Source: Neorhizobium galegae (GTDB lineage: Bacteria; Pseudomonadota; Alphaproteobacteria; Rhizobiales; Rhizobiaceae). From it: a DNA stretch of 64,000 nt. Position numbers and translations under genes: made by a program. The notes beneath the pieces were generated by a model that worked only from the letters and a program-made list of their open reading frames with translations, did not search any database and was not told the origin of the DNA. Where the stretch lies: contig NZ_JAGIPG010000002.1 in assembly GCF_017877055.1 (NCBI RefSeq), forward strand, positions 434,001 to 498,000. Direction: 5' to 3'. Shown piece after piece: positions 17,844-27,014 of this stretch; the stretch's first letter is position 1; each line of letters begins with the position of its first letter.

Positions 17844-18419
17844 TCAGTTCTTGATATTGGTGGAATCGATCCAGCCAATATTGCCGTCATTGCGGCGGTA
17901 CACAATGTTCAGATGTTCCTTGCCGGGGCTGCGGAACAGCAGAACAGGCTCGTCGGTCATATCAAGTGCCATGACGGCGCTTGCGACCGTCATCGTCTTC
18001 AGCTGCTTCGAGCTTTCCGCGACGATAGTCGGCGCGAAATCCTCGGGCACTTCCTCCCCTTCATCCGGTACGCTGTCCATAACAGTGTAGGCAACTTCCG
18101 CAAAACCATTCATATGGTTGCCGGCATGATGATCCTTGAGCCGCCGCTTGTAGCGGCGCAGACGCTTTTCGATCCGCTGTGCCGCGGCGTCGAAACTGAT
18201 CTGCGGATCGTTCGCCTCACCAGCCGCATGCAGGACGATCCCGGTATCGAGATGCACCTTGCAGTCGGCAGAAAAGCGCGAACCTGCCTTTTCCACAATG
18301 ACTTGGCCTGAATAGCCTCCGTCGAAGTATTTTGTAACCGCTTCTCCGATTTGGTCCTCGATCCTCTGACGGAACGAATCGCCAATTTCCATATGCTTAC
18401 CGGATACACGCACACTCAT
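17844..18419 (-). CDS. hpf: Ribosome hibernation promoting factor, long form
   Basis: A 191-residue protein. The ATG at 18419 follows AAGGA at 9 bases. Residues 1-100 are the S30AE domain (SVRVSGKHMEIGDSFRQRIED, RRYKRRLKDHH) and residues 130-187 the C-terminal dimerisation domain (KTMTVASAVMALDMTDEPVLLFRS, IVYRRNDGNIGWID). The long form joins 70S ribosomes into inactive 100S dimers in starvation. In many proteobacteria the gene next to rpoN is of this family, and it is transcribed between rpoN and ptsN here. Confidence 0.94.
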   Translation of the reverse strand: MSVRVSGKHMEIGDSFRQRIEDQIGEAVTKYFDGGYSGQVIVEKAGSRFSADCKVHLDTGIVLHAAGEANDPQISFDAAAQRIEKRLRRYKRRLKDHHAGNHMNGFAEVAYTVMDSVPDEGEEVPEDFAPTIVAESSKQLKTMTVASAVMALDMTDEPVLLFRSPGKEHLNIVYRRNDGNIGWIDSTNIKN

Positions 18420-18668
18420 GGAGTTCTTCCTTCTTGTCGTGACTTGCGTGTTCCAGTCTACGCCAAGCCGTCCCCTCATCCAAGCCGTTCGCACGCCACC
18501 GCGCTAAATTGCTGCAATCGGTGCCTGTCTGGATAATGGGATACGTTTCGTGCCATGTCCCGTGCAGTTGCGGCGGGCTTCTAGCGCCCGATGTTTTAAA
18601 TGTCAACGGTAGCCGATCTCGGGATTTCTACGTAGACCTGTGGAAAATCGCGTGCTTTGGCCGGCATC

Positions 18669-20225
18669 TCAGTATGCCGCGACCCCGGCGATCGCACGCT
18701 TTTCGCGGCGGCGCTGAACGGAGGAGGGGATGTTCATCGCCTCGCGGTACTTAGCGACGGTCCGGCGCGCAAGTTCGACCCCGCCGCGTTTCAGGCTGAT
18801 CACGATATCGTCGTCCGAAAGCACCGCATCCGGCGTCTCCTGGGCGATGAGCAGGCGAATCCGGTGGCGCACGGCCTCGGCCGAATGGCTGTCGCCGCCT
18901 TCTTCCGCCGAGCCGATCGACACCGTGAAGAAATATTTGAGTTCGAACAGGCCGCGCGGTGTCAGCATGTATTTGTTGGAGGTGACGCGGCTGACCGTGG
19001 ATTCATGCATCTTGATCGCTTCGGCAACGGTCTTGAGATTGAGCGGCCGCAGGTGGTCGACGCCGTGCATCAGGAACGCATCCTGCTGGCGGACGATTTC
19101 GGTCGCCACCTTCATGATCGTCTTGGCCCGCTGATCGAGGCTGCGCGTCAGCCAGTTGGCGTTCTGCATGCAATCGGAGAGGAAATTATGGTCGTCGCCG
19201 TTTTTCGGGCAGTTCTTCGACACTGTCTGGAAATAGCTATGGTTCACCAGAACGCGCGGCAGGGTGTCCGGATTGAGTTCCACCATCCAGCCGCCGTCGG
19301 GTGCTGCGCGCACGACGATATCCGGCGAAATCGTCTCTGACATGCCGCGCTCGAAACCCGCGCCGGGCTTGGGGTTGAGGCCGCGAATTTCCGCGAGCAT
19401 GTCGATCAGGTCTTCGTCGTCGACCCCGCAAATCTTTCGAAGCGAGGCGAAGTCGCGTTTGCCGAGGAGATCCAGATGTCTGATCAGTGCATCCATGGCC
19501 GGATCGAGCCGGTCCTTTTCCCGAAGCTGGATTGCCAGGCATTCGCCAAGCGACCGCGCGAAGACGCCCGGCGGATCAAGCGTCTGCAGCGAATGCAGGA
19601 TGGCTTCCACATCCCCGGCGCTTCTGCCGAGGCGAGCAGCGATCTCTTCGATGTCGCCCAGCATGTAACCGGCCTCGTCCAGCTGATCGACGAGATGCTG
19701 AGCAATCAGGCGGCTGGCCGCATCGACGATCAGGAAGGGGATCTGCTGGTTCAGGTGATCACGCAGCGTTACCTGGCCGGCGACGAAGTCATCCAGATCG
19801 TAGTCTTCGCCGGTGTCGCCGCCCGGCATGGACTTCCATTGGCTGAGCAGCTCAGGCGCATCGGCGCGCCGCACCGGGCCGTCGTCCGGGAAGACATTTT
19901 CGAAGCCCGTATCGAGCCCTTCGCCCAGCCTCTCGGCGCTGATGGAAGAGGAGCCCTCATACCAGTCGCTATCGACTTCGGCGGCTGTCGAACTCTCGTG
20001 GCCCTCGGCCGGGGCAAAGTCGTCGGCTGTTTCGAAGCCTGTTTCCGCGTCGTTTTCGCTCTCGCTTGACGTAATTTCGAGCAGCGGGTTCTTTTCGACT
20101 TCCTGGGCGATGAACTGGTTGAGTTCGAAATGCGTCATCTGCAGCAGCTGGATGGATTGCATCAGCTGCGGTGTCATCACCAGCGATTGGGTTTGGCGTA
20201 GGAAAAGATTAGCGGATAAACCCAT
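18669..20225 (-). CDS. rpoN: RNA polymerase sigma54 factor
   Basis: A 518-residue protein. The ATG at 20225 begins MGLSANLFLRQTQSLVMTPQ, the Gln/Leu-rich region I that meets enhancer-binding proteins; a TTG 24 bases upstream is possible. An acidic region II follows (about 50-120), then the core-binding part with DPPGVFARSLGECLA. The C-terminus carries the helix-turn-helix and the RpoN box ARRTVAKYRE (about 486-495). It directs transcription of nitrogen-assimilation, fixation, dicarboxylate and other genes. A sigma54 promoter-like sequence facing the other way lies 98 bases before the start. Confidence 0.97.
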   Translation of the reverse strand: MGLSANLFLRQTQSLVMTPQLMQSIQLLQMTHFELNQFIAQEVEKNPLLEITSSESENDAETGFETADDFAPAEGHESSTAAEVDSDWYEGSSSISAERLGEGLDTGFENVFPDDGPVRRADAPELLSQWKSMPGGDTGEDYDLDDFVAGQVTLRDHLNQQIPFLIVDAASRLIAQHLVDQLDEAGYMLGDIEEIAARLGRSAGDVEAILHSLQTLDPPGVFARSLGECLAIQLREKDRLDPAMDALIRHLDLLGKRDFASLRKICGVDDEDLIDMLAEIRGLNPKPGAGFERGMSETISPDIVVRAAPDGGWMVELNPDTLPRVLVNHSYFQTVSKNCPKNGDDHNFLSDCMQNANWLTRSLDQRAKTIMKVATEIVRQQDAFLMHGVDHLRPLNLKTVAEAIKMHESTVSRVTSNKYMLTPRGLFELKYFFTVSIGSAEEGGDSHSAEAVRHRIRLLIAQETPDAVLSDDDIVISLKRGGVELARRTVAKYREAMNIPSSVQRRREKRAIAGVAAY

Positions 20226-20320
20226 GGCGGACGCGAAACTCCCCTGCAATCCCCTTGAACCACCCGGTCATGGAGTGGTGGACGCTCGATTGGCCGAGCC
20301 TCCACAAGGCCAAATTTGCA

Positions 20321-20340
20321 TCTGGCACAAGAATTGCTTT
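20321..20340 (+). promoter_or_regulatory. Sigma54 (-24/-12) promoter, oriented away from rpoN
   Basis: TGGCAC (20323-20328), then AAGAA after one base, then TTGC (20334-20337) and a T run, which matches the TGGCACG-N4-TTGC consensus with correct spacing. It lies between rpoN and lptB on the plus strand. Transcription from it would start near 20350 and run antisense into the 3' end of lptB. Binding of sigma54 here could also lower rpoN expression. Confidence 0.6.
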
Positions 20341-20359
20341 TTTGAAAGATTTGGTCAAG

Positions 20360-20402
20360 CGCTGCAGTGCGGGAAAGTAAATTTCTTTGTCGCGCTGCAG
20401 CG
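20360..20402. repeat. Inverted repeat between rpoN and lptB
   Basis: CGCTGCAG (20360-20367) and CTGCAGCG (20395-20402) are perfect 8-base arms around a 27-base loop; GCGCTGCAG also occurs as a direct repeat. It follows the lptB stop on the minus strand and lies within the first bases of any transcript from the sigma54 promoter. Confidence 0.4.
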
Positions 20403-20415
20403 ACTGGACTTACGC

Positions 20416-21222
20416 CTAGAGGCTGAACTTGTCGCCGAGGTAAAGACGGCGAACATCCGGGTTGTTGACGATATCGTCGGCCCGGCCATGCGTCAGCACT
20501 TCGCCCGCATGGATGATGTAGGCCCGGTCGATCAGGCCCAGCGTCTCGCGGACGTTGTGATCCGTTATCAGAACGCCGATCCCGCGCGCCGTCAAGTGGC
20601 GTACGAGGTTCTGGATGTCAGAGACGGAAATGGGATCGACGCCGGCAAAGGGTTCGTCGAGCAGCATGAAGGCCGGATCGGTCGCAAGCGCCCGGGCGAT
20701 TTCGAGGCGCCGGCGTTCGCCGCCGGAAAGTGCGACGGCCGCCGATTTCCGCAACTGGCTGATGTGGAACTCTTCCAGCAGTTCGTCGAGCTTGCTTTCC
20801 CGTTTGTCCCTGTCGGGTTCATGCACTTCCAGCACCGCGCGGATGTTTTCCTCGACGGTCAGGCCGCGGAAGATCGAGGCTTCCTGCGGCAGATAGCCTA
20901 CCCCCAGACGGGCGCGGCGATACATCGGCATATGGGTGACTTCGTTGCCGTTGATCGCGATCATGCCTTCGTCCACAGGCACCAGGCCGGTGATCATGTA
21001 GAAGCAGGTCGTCTTGCCCGCCCCGTTCGGCCCGAGCAGCCCGACGGCCTCGCCACGGCGCACGACCAGCGACACGCCGTTGACGACGCGGCGGGTATCG
21101 TAGGTCTTCGAAAGCCCGTGCGCGACCAGCGTGCCCTCGTAGCGCGCTTTATCGCGTACGACGAAGGGTTCGGGCGCGGACGGCTTCCCTGCCGACAGAC
21201 TGGTGAGGAACGGTATTTTCAC
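20416..21222 (-). CDS. lptB: LPS export ABC transporter ATP-binding protein LptB
   Basis: A 268-residue ABC ATPase with a GTG start (complement of 21220-21222), 12 bases after the lptA stop. Walker A is GPNGAGKTT (64-72), the Q-loop region GYLPQEASIF, the signature LSGGERRR, Walker B FMLLDEPFAGVD and the switch histidine ITDHNVRE. An extra 30 residues at the N-terminus are common in rhizobia. It powers LptFG/LptC extraction of lipopolysaccharide from the inner membrane. It precedes rpoN. Confidence 0.95.
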   Translation of the reverse strand: MKIPFLTSLSAGKPSAPEPFVVRDKARYEGTLVAHGLSKTYDTRRVVNGVSLVVRRGEAVGLLGPNGAGKTTCFYMITGLVPVDEGMIAINGNEVTHMPMYRRARLGVGYLPQEASIFRGLTVEENIRAVLEVHEPDRDKRESKLDELLEEFHISQLRKSAAVALSGGERRRLEIARALATDPAFMLLDEPFAGVDPISVSDIQNLVRHLTARGIGVLITDHNVRETLGLIDRAYIIHAGEVLTHGRADDIVNNPDVRRLYLGDKFSL

Positions 21223-21234
21223 GTCAAATGTCTA

Positions 21235-21789
21235 TTATTGCTTTGGTCGCGATTTCGGGTCGAGCAGGATTTCGACGCGCCCGCCACAGGCGTCGAGCTT
21301 GGCCTGGCCGGTTTCCATCAGCACGGTGAGTTTGCAACCCTTGAAGACGTTGGGGCCTTCGGAGAGCACGACCTGCTTGCCGGAAAGCACGAAGGTCTGG
21401 GATTTCATGTCGAACTCGCCCTTCTCGGCGGTCGCCTGCTGCGTCCCCGAGGTCAGGAATACCGTCTCGTCAAGGAAGATCTTGTCGATATTGGCGCTGC
21501 CTGAGGTCACCGAACCACCTTCACCCGTATAGAGAACCGTCATCTTGCCGGCCTTCATCGTGGTCGTACCCTGCACGACCTGGACGTTGCCGGTAAAATA
21601 GGCCTTCTTTTCCTGCTCCTTGATCTCGAGCTGATCGCTCTGGATCTGGATCGGCTGGTCACCGGAAAGCTTCAGGCCTTCCATCTGGCTGGTGGTCGTC
21701 TGGGCATGTGCGGTCGCTGCCAGACAGGAGATAAATCCTGCCGCGATCAGAACTGCGGTATTGCGTGTAAGAAGGCGGCGATTGATCAT
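21235..21789 (-). CDS. lptA: LPS transport periplasmic protein LptA
   Basis: A 184-residue protein with a signal peptide (hydrophobic 11-25, cleavage expected after AHA at 29). The body is the OstA-like beta-jellyroll: DQPIQIQSDQLEIKEQEKKA, FTGNVQVVQGTTTMKAGKM and later VLSEGPNVFKGCKL. Two cysteines near the C-terminus may form a disulfide. LptA units make the bridge that carries lipopolysaccharide across the periplasm. It lies 12 bases after lptC and before lptB. Confidence 0.93.
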   Translation of the reverse strand: MINRRLLTRNTAVLIAAGFISCLAATAHAQTTTSQMEGLKLSGDQPIQIQSDQLEIKEQEKKAYFTGNVQVVQGTTTMKAGKMTVLYTGEGGSVTSGSANIDKIFLDETVFLTSGTQQATAEKGEFDMKSQTFVLSGKQVVLSEGPNVFKGCKLTVLMETGQAKLDACGGRVEILLDPKSRPKQ

Positions 21790-21801
21790 GACGGCCGGGC
21801 T

Positions 21802-22470
21802 CTACTTGCCTTGGTTACGGATGGTGGCTGGATCGAGGTGGACGCGAACCTGGCCCTTGAAGGTGATGGTACGCCCCTTATCCGTTATCTTTAAAGACTC
21901 TGCAACAACAGAGCCTTCTTTCATGGAGATATCGACGTGCTCGGGCGATTCCATCACACCCGCGTTGATATCGAGGTGGGCGGACTTGAAGCGGGCGGTG
22001 ATCCCGTTGCTCAGATTGACGTCGAACGGGGAGTTGAGATCGAGCATGTCGGTGCCGCGGTCGAAGTCGGCGGCGGTCGCGGTCACCCGCGCGATCACGT
22101 CGTCGTTGACCGGTACGGCGGCCTTGACGTCCTCGAGCGTGATCATGTTCGAGTTCTGGATATCCTGCAGCGCGCGGGTGGCGGTCATCGAGTAGCTGAT
22201 GCCGTCCTTGTTGCGGCCAGAGATCGCCGGCCGTTCCATGACGATCTTGCCGTTTTCGATCCGGGCATTTTCAATCGAGAGGTTCTCCGGGAGATAGGCG
22301 CGGATGATCGAGACCCCGATGAAGGCGGCCGAAATCACGCCGGCCAGGATCGGCAGCAGTATCTTGAGCCTGCGCACGAACGCGGAATGCGCCAGCGCCG
22401 CCTGATAGGCATCCACACGCGGCTCCAGCGCCGACGTAAAGCCTGCTGTTTTTCGAATATGCTGCAGCAT
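21802..22470 (-). CDS. lptC: LPS export system protein LptC
   Basis: A 222-residue protein with one membrane helix at about 36-56 (LKILLPILAGVISAAFIGVS) and a periplasmic OstA-like domain. The ATG at 22470 is chosen for the natural N-terminus (MLQHIRKTAGF); the open frame continues upstream without a good ribosome site. LptC passes lipopolysaccharide from LptBFG to LptA. It is the first gene of lptC-lptA-lptB-rpoN and diverges from sppA. Confidence 0.85.
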   Translation of the reverse strand: MLQHIRKTAGFTSALEPRVDAYQAALAHSAFVRRLKILLPILAGVISAAFIGVSIIRAYLPENLSIENARIENGKIVMERPAISGRNKDGISYSMTATRALQDIQNSNMITLEDVKAAVPVNDDVIARVTATAADFDRGTDMLDLNSPFDVNLSNGITARFKSAHLDINAGVMESPEHVDISMKEGSVVAESLKITDKGRTITFKGQVRVHLDPATIRNQGK

Positions 22471-22677
22471 GAGTGCCGGATAGTTCCTTACTAGCCCACC
22501 TCCGTTCTCATCCCGGTTGTGCCGGATGGAGTGGTTGTGAGCTTTGCTTTGTCCGCCAATATGGTTTTGATTCAATCAACAAACAATAATGGACAACATA
22601 AAAACGTGATGTGGTCTGCTGCAAAACACGCTAGAGAGCCTATTTAGCAACGGCGGTTCAGCTCGAAGGGTGATTTT

Positions 22678-23634
22678 ATGGATCAAATGGCAATTGCGGA
22701 CCGGCGTTCCCTGCGCCGCAAGCTGAGTTTCTGGCGGGTCGTCGCACTTGTTTTCCTCGTCGGTATCGGATTCGCGCTTTACCGTGTCGTTGCCGGCGAC
22801 GGTGTCGGATCGGCGGTGCCACATGTCGCCCGCATCGAAATCTCCGGTATGATCACGGATGACAAGGATCTGCTGGAGCGTCTCGAAAAGATCGCCCAGA
22901 GCAGCCAGGCGAAGGCGCTGATCGTCTCGATCTCTTCGCCGGGCGGGACGACCTATGGCGGCGAGCGCATCTTCAAGGCGATCCGAAAGGTTTCCGAAAA
23001 GAAGCCGGTGGTTTCCGATATCCGCACGCTGGCCGCCTCTGCCGGCTACATGATCGCCACGGCTGGCGACCAGATCGTCGCGGGCGAAAGCTCGATCACC
23101 GGCTCGATCGGGGTGATCTTCCAATATCCGCAGATCGACGAGGTGATGAAGAAGATCGGCGTCTCTCTGCAGGAGATCAAGTCTGCGCCGCTGAAGGCCG
23201 AGCCGTCGCCCTTCCATCCGGCAAGCGAAGAAGCCAAGACGATGATCCGCAACATGGTCATGGACAGCTACGCCTGGTTCGTCGATCTTGTCGCCGATCG
23301 CCGCAAGCTGCCGCGCGATGAGGTTCTGAAGCTCGCGGACGGCACGATCTTCACCGGCCGCCAGGCGCTCAGCGCCAAGCTTGTCGACAAGCTTGGCGGC
23401 GAGGAGGACATCCGCGCCTACTTCGAATCGCGCGGCGTTTCCAAGGACCTGCCGGTCGTTGATTGGAAGGAGCGCAATTCGTCCTCGTCCTTCTGGTTGG
23501 CGAGCGCCGTCAGCGAGTTGTTCAAACTCTCCGGTTTCGGCCAGACGATCACTCCCGATGCCCTTCGCACCTTCGGCGCAGACAAGTTGTTTCTTGACGG
23601 TCTTGTCTCCGTTTGGCAGGTTGGGCGCGGTTGA
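22678..23634 (+). CDS. sppA: Signal peptide peptidase SppA (short, 36K type)
   Basis: A 318-residue protein with one N-terminal membrane anchor (about 20-38). The S49 protease core has SSPGGTTYGGERIFKAI, nucleophile Ser121 in TLAASAGYMIA and general base Lys173 in KSAPLKAE, 52 residues apart as in the Bacillus enzyme. It degrades signal peptides left in the membrane after secretion. AAGGG precedes the ATG by 8 bases. ihfB follows 26 bases later, as is usual in this group. Confidence 0.93.
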   Translation: MDQMAIADRRSLRRKLSFWRVVALVFLVGIGFALYRVVAGDGVGSAVPHVARIEISGMITDDKDLLERLEKIAQSSQAKALIVSISSPGGTTYGGERIFKAIRKVSEKKPVVSDIRTLAASAGYMIATAGDQIVAGESSITGSIGVIFQYPQIDEVMKKIGVSLQEIKSAPLKAEPSPFHPASEEAKTMIRNMVMDSYAWFVDLVADRRKLPRDEVLKLADGTIFTGRQALSAKLVDKLGGEEDIRAYFESRGVSKDLPVVDWKERNSSSSFWLASAVSELFKLSGFGQTITPDALRTFGADKLFLDGLVSVWQVGRG

Positions 23635-23660
23635 AAATCTAAACTTTTCAGGGGGCAACC

Positions 23661-23960
23661 GTGATCAAGTCAGAACTGGTGCAGATTGTCGCGGCTCGCA
23701 ATCCGCATCTCTACCACCGCGACGTCGAGAACATCGTGAATGCCGTGCTCGACGAGATCACAGATGCCCTGGCAGGCGGAAATCGTGTCGAACTGCGCGG
23801 CTTCGGCGCGTTTTCCGTTAAGAACCGTCCCTCCCGGTCCGGCCGCAATCCGCGCACCGGCGAGAGCGTTTTCGTCGAGGAAAAATGGGTTCCTTTCTTC
23901 AAGACGGGCAAGGAACTGCGTGAACGCCTGAACCCGGGCCTCGATGACGAAGAAGATTGA
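23661..23960 (+). CDS. ihfB: Integration host factor subunit beta
   Basis: A 99-residue HU/IHF-family protein with a GTG start behind AGGGGG. It has the N-terminal helices ([16 protein letters not shown]), [17 protein letters not shown] and the DNA-bending arm [17 protein letters not shown], where the proline intercalates. The Leu/Phe-rich C-terminus ends [11 protein letters not shown]. With IhfA it bends DNA at sigma54 promoters, origins and recombination sites. It lies between sppA and lapA. Confidence 0.95.
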   Translation: MIKSELVQIVAARNPHLYHRDVENIVNAVLDEITDALAGGNRVELRGFGAFSVKNRPSRSGRNPRTGESVFVEEKWVPFFKTGKELRERLNPGLDDEED

Positions 23961-24063
23961 TCCCTTCGACGCAGCTTTCCGCCGCCCTTGAAACCCCACA
24001 AAGCGCGCCTATTCTGCAACAGATGCTGCTAAAACAGCGGACAGTCTGCTGCCGGAGATTCCC

Positions 24064-24399
24064 ATGGACAAGTTCAAAAAGATCGTCTCGCTCGTGGTCT
24101 TTGTACCGCTCGGCATCGTGTTGATCGTGCTCGCCGTGGCGAACCGCCAGATGGTGACCCTGGCGCTCAATCCCTTCCGGCCGGAAGACGGCATGCTGGC
24201 GGTCAGCGCACCCTTCTTCCTGTTCCTGTTCCTGGCCTTGCTGATAGGGATGTTCATCGGTTCGTTCGTGACCTGGTGGAGCCAGGGCAAGCACCGCAAG
24301 CAGGCTCGCGTCGAAGCACGCGAAGCGGTCCGGTGGCAGAACGAACACAAGGCCGCGGTCGCTGGACGGCCGGTCTCCGCGCAACTTCCTTCCAAGTAA
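24064..24399 (+). CDS. LapA-domain inner-membrane protein
   Basis: A 111-residue protein with two membrane segments (about 7-29 and 46-66) joined by a short periplasmic loop and followed by a basic/coiled tail. The pattern ANRQMVTLALNPF is the LapA (DUF1049) signature. In E. coli, LapA works with LapB in control of lipopolysaccharide synthesis; a link here with the lpt genes nearby is possible but not shown. It follows ihfB. Confidence 0.8.
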   Translation: MDKFKKIVSLVVFVPLGIVLIVLAVANRQMVTLALNPFRPEDGMLAVSAPFFLFLFLALLIGMFIGSFVTWWSQGKHRKQARVEAREAVRWQNEHKAAVAGRPVSAQLPSK

Positions 24400-24415
24400 A
24401 TTCAGGTGAAGTAAA

Positions 24416-24871
24416 TCAGGCTTGCGCGGCCTTTGCGACCACGGCCTTGTTGAAATCCGCGAAGAACTGGCCCGCGAGCTTCTGCGATGTGGAATCGATC
24501 AGCCGCGAGCCGAGCTGCGCGATCTTGCCGCCCACCTGAGCCTTTGTGGAGTAGCGTAGCAGCGTATCGCTGCCGTCTTCTACCAGCGTGACGGTCGCGG
24601 AACCCTTGGCGAAACCTGCGATGCCGCCCTTGCCTTCGCCCGATATCGTATAGCTTTCCGGTGGGTTGATGTCGGAGAGGGTCACCTCGCCGGAGAAGCT
24701 GGCCGAAACCGGGCCGACCTTCAGCTTGACGGTTGCGGCAAGCTCGGTTGGAGACTTCTGTTCGAGCGTCTGGCAACCGGGGATGCACTGACGAAGGATT
24801 TCCGGATCATTCAACGCCGCCCAAACCACTTCGCGAGGTGCTGCAATACGTTCTTCGCCGCCCATGTCCAT
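24416..24871 (-). CDS. CoxG-like SRPBCC family protein
   Basis: A 151-residue protein. The ATG at 24871 has GGAGG 8 bases upstream. The START-like fold is clear from ERIAAPREVVWAALNDPEILRQCIPGC, GPVSASFSGEV and the C-terminal helix LAGQFFADFNKAVV. The family is named after CoxG of the carbon monoxide dehydrogenase cluster, where it helps to attach the enzyme to the membrane, but many rhizobial copies stand alone as here. No cox large, medium or small subunit genes are in the window. It is convergent with lapA (16 bases between stops). Confidence 0.8.
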   Translation of the reverse strand: MDMGGEERIAAPREVVWAALNDPEILRQCIPGCQTLEQKSPTELAATVKLKVGPVSASFSGEVTLSDINPPESYTISGEGKGGIAGFAKGSATVTLVEDGSDTLLRYSTKAQVGGKIAQLGSRLIDSTSQKLAGQFFADFNKAVVAKAAQA

Positions 24872-25047
24872 ATGATGATCCTCCGTCCATCGTTGCAAGA
24901 CTTATTGCAAGGGCGATGATCTTTGCCAAGGGGGACAAAAGGCGGACAGGCCGGGCCGTCAATAAAACGCCCCGCTATCGGCTCTCCGGCTTTGAAGAAT
25001 GACCAGCAAATGTTATCTGCTGCCGCAACTCTCAAAAATCCGAGCGG

Positions 25048-26157
25048 ATGAACGTATTGAAGAACAAGGAAAGGCGGCCGGGTGAAAAAGCCCGGAGCGA
25101 GGCGGGCAACCGGTCCTCCCGCGGGTACGCCGCCGCAAAACCAGCGGCAGTCAAGCAGGCCCCGCGGCCACAGGAAAGGGCTTCGAAACCCGCGCCGGCA
25201 GCAGCGCCGGCCGAAACCCGACCGCTTTTGCCGCGCAGCGGCGAGCGACCGCCAGAGCGCGTGCCGATCATTCTCGAATCCTCCGGTGCCGGTGATTTTC
25301 ATCTGATCGATAGCGGCAACGGGCTGAAACTCGAACAATACGGCCCTTATCGCATCGTCCGGCCGGAAGCCCAAGCGCTCTGGCAGCCGTCTCTTCCCGC
25401 CCACGTCTGGGAAAAGGCGGATGCGCTGTTTACCGGAGACACGGATGAGGACGGCATGGGTCGCTGGCGATTCTCCAAGGAAGCGCTGGGCGAAACCTGG
25501 CCGCTATCGCTGCTCGGCGTCGATTTCCTCGGCCGCTTTACCTCCTTCCGCCATGTCGGGGTCTTCCCGGAGCAGATCGTTCACTGGGAATGGATGAAAA
25601 ACCGAATCGAAGAGGCGAAACGGCCGGTGAAGGTGCTGAACCTGTTCGGCTACACGGGCGTCGCTTCGCTGGTCGCGGCGGCTGCCGGCGCGGAAGTCAC
25701 CCATGTGGACGCCTCCAAGAAGGCGATTGGCTGGGCGCGCGAAAACCAGTCGCTTGCCCGTCTGGACAAGGCTCCGATCCGCTGGATCTGCGAGGATGCG
25801 ATGAAGTTCATCCTGCGTGAGGAACGCCGAGGCAACCGCTACGACATCATCCTCACCGATCCGCCGAAATTCGGCCGTGGCCCGAATGGCGAAGTCTGGC
25901 AGCTTTTCGATCATCTACCGCTGATGCTCGATATCTGCCGCGAACTGCTGTCACCGAAGGCGATCGGGCTGGTGCTGACCGCTTATTCGATCCGCGCCAG
26001 CTTCTATTCGATCCATGAGCTGATGCGTGAGACGATGCGCGGCGCCGGCGGCGCCGTGGAATCGGGTGAACTCGTCATCCGCGAGGCGGGGCTGGACGGC
26101 AAGACGCCGGGCCGTGCGCTTTCCACTTCCCTTTTCAGTCGCTGGGTGCCGGCATGA
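25048..26157 (+). CDS. Class I SAM-dependent rRNA methyltransferase (RlmI/RlmK-like)
   Basis: A 369-residue protein. Residues 1-70 are a low-complexity Ala/Pro/Arg/Lys tail. The methyltransferase domain has VLNLFGYTGVASL (196-208), an acidic residue in HVDASKKAI and the catalytic DPPKFGRG (271-278), which matches the DPPxF of the PF10672 group that makes 5-methylcytosine or 7-methylguanine-type changes in 23S rRNA. The exact base is not known. Its stop overlaps the start of the next methyltransferase gene (ATGA). Confidence 0.8.
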   Translation: MNVLKNKERRPGEKARSEAGNRSSRGYAAAKPAAVKQAPRPQERASKPAPAAAPAETRPLLPRSGERPPERVPIILESSGAGDFHLIDSGNGLKLEQYGPYRIVRPEAQALWQPSLPAHVWEKADALFTGDTDEDGMGRWRFSKEALGETWPLSLLGVDFLGRFTSFRHVGVFPEQIVHWEWMKNRIEEAKRPVKVLNLFGYTGVASLVAAAAGAEVTHVDASKKAIGWARENQSLARLDKAPIRWICEDAMKFILREERRGNRYDIILTDPPKFGRGPNGEVWQLFDHLPLMLDICRELLSPKAIGLVLTAYSIRASFYSIHELMRETMRGAGGAVESGELVIREAGLDGKTPGRALSTSLFSRWVPA

Positions 26158-27014
26158 ACGACGATTTTCAGAAGTCCGGACCACGGCGGGTCGGCCAGGT
26201 GAAGGAAGTCACCTCGCTTTCCAATCCGATCATCAAGGACATCAAGGCGCTCACCAACAAGAAGGACCGCGAAGAGAGCGGCACCTTCATGGCCGAAGGC
26301 CTGAAGCTCGTCATCGACGCGCTGGAGCTCGGCTGGGAAATCCGCACGCTGGTCTATGCCAAGGCGGCCAAGGGCAAGGCGCTTGTCGAGCAGGTCGCGG
26401 CAAAGACCATCGCCCATGGCGGGTTGGTGCTGGAGGTCAGCGAGAAGGTGCTCTCCTCGGTCACCCGTCGCGACAACCCGCAGATGGTCGTCGGCATTTT
26501 CGAGCAGCGCTGGAAAAAGCTCGACGAACTGAGGCCGGGCAGAGACGAGACGCTAGTCGCGCTCGACCGCGTGCGCGACCCCGGCAATCTTGGCACCATC
26601 ATCCGCACCGCCGATGCGGCAGGCGCTTCCGGGGTGATCCTGGTCGGCGAATGCACCGATCCGTTTTCGCTGGAAACCGTGCGTGCGACCATGGGGTCGG
26701 TCTTCGCGGTACCGGTCGTCAAATGTTCGGCGGAAGAATTCCTGAACTGGCAGAAGCGATCCGGCACCCAGGTCGTCGCGACGCATCTCGCCGGCGCCGT
26801 TGACTATCGCACTGTGGATTATTCGAAAAAGCCGGTCGTGCTGCTGATGGGCAACGAGCAGTCCGGGCTGCCGGATAATCTTGCCAAGGCCGCCGATCGC
26901 ACCGTTCGCATTCCCCAGCAGGGCAGGGCGGATTCGCTCAACCTCGCCGTCGCGTCCGCCGTGATGCTTTTCGAGGCCCGCCGCCATCTGCTGACCCTGG
27001 ATGAGAAGAAATGA
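26154..27014 (+). CDS. TrmH/SpoU family RNA 2'-O-methyltransferase
   Basis: A 286-residue SPOUT enzyme. The N-terminal substrate-binding part ([27 protein letters not shown]) resembles the L30e-like domain of RlmB and TsnR-type proteins. The knot domain holds [43 protein letters not shown] and the final [14 protein letters not shown], the three classical motifs. It adds a 2'-O-methyl to tRNA or 23S rRNA. ATGA overlaps join it to the genes on both sides. Confidence 0.87.
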   Translation: MNDDFQKSGPRRVGQVKEVTSLSNPIIKDIKALTNKKDREESGTFMAEGLKLVIDALELGWEIRTLVYAKAAKGKALVEQVAAKTIAHGGLVLEVSEKVLSSVTRRDNPQMVVGIFEQRWKKLDELRPGRDETLVALDRVRDPGNLGTIIRTADAAGASGVILVGECTDPFSLETVRATMGSVFAVPVVKCSAEEFLNWQKRSGTQVVATHLAGAVDYRTVDYSKKPVVLLMGNEQSGLPDNLAKAADRTVRIPQQGRADSLNLAVASAVMLFEARRHLLTLDEKK

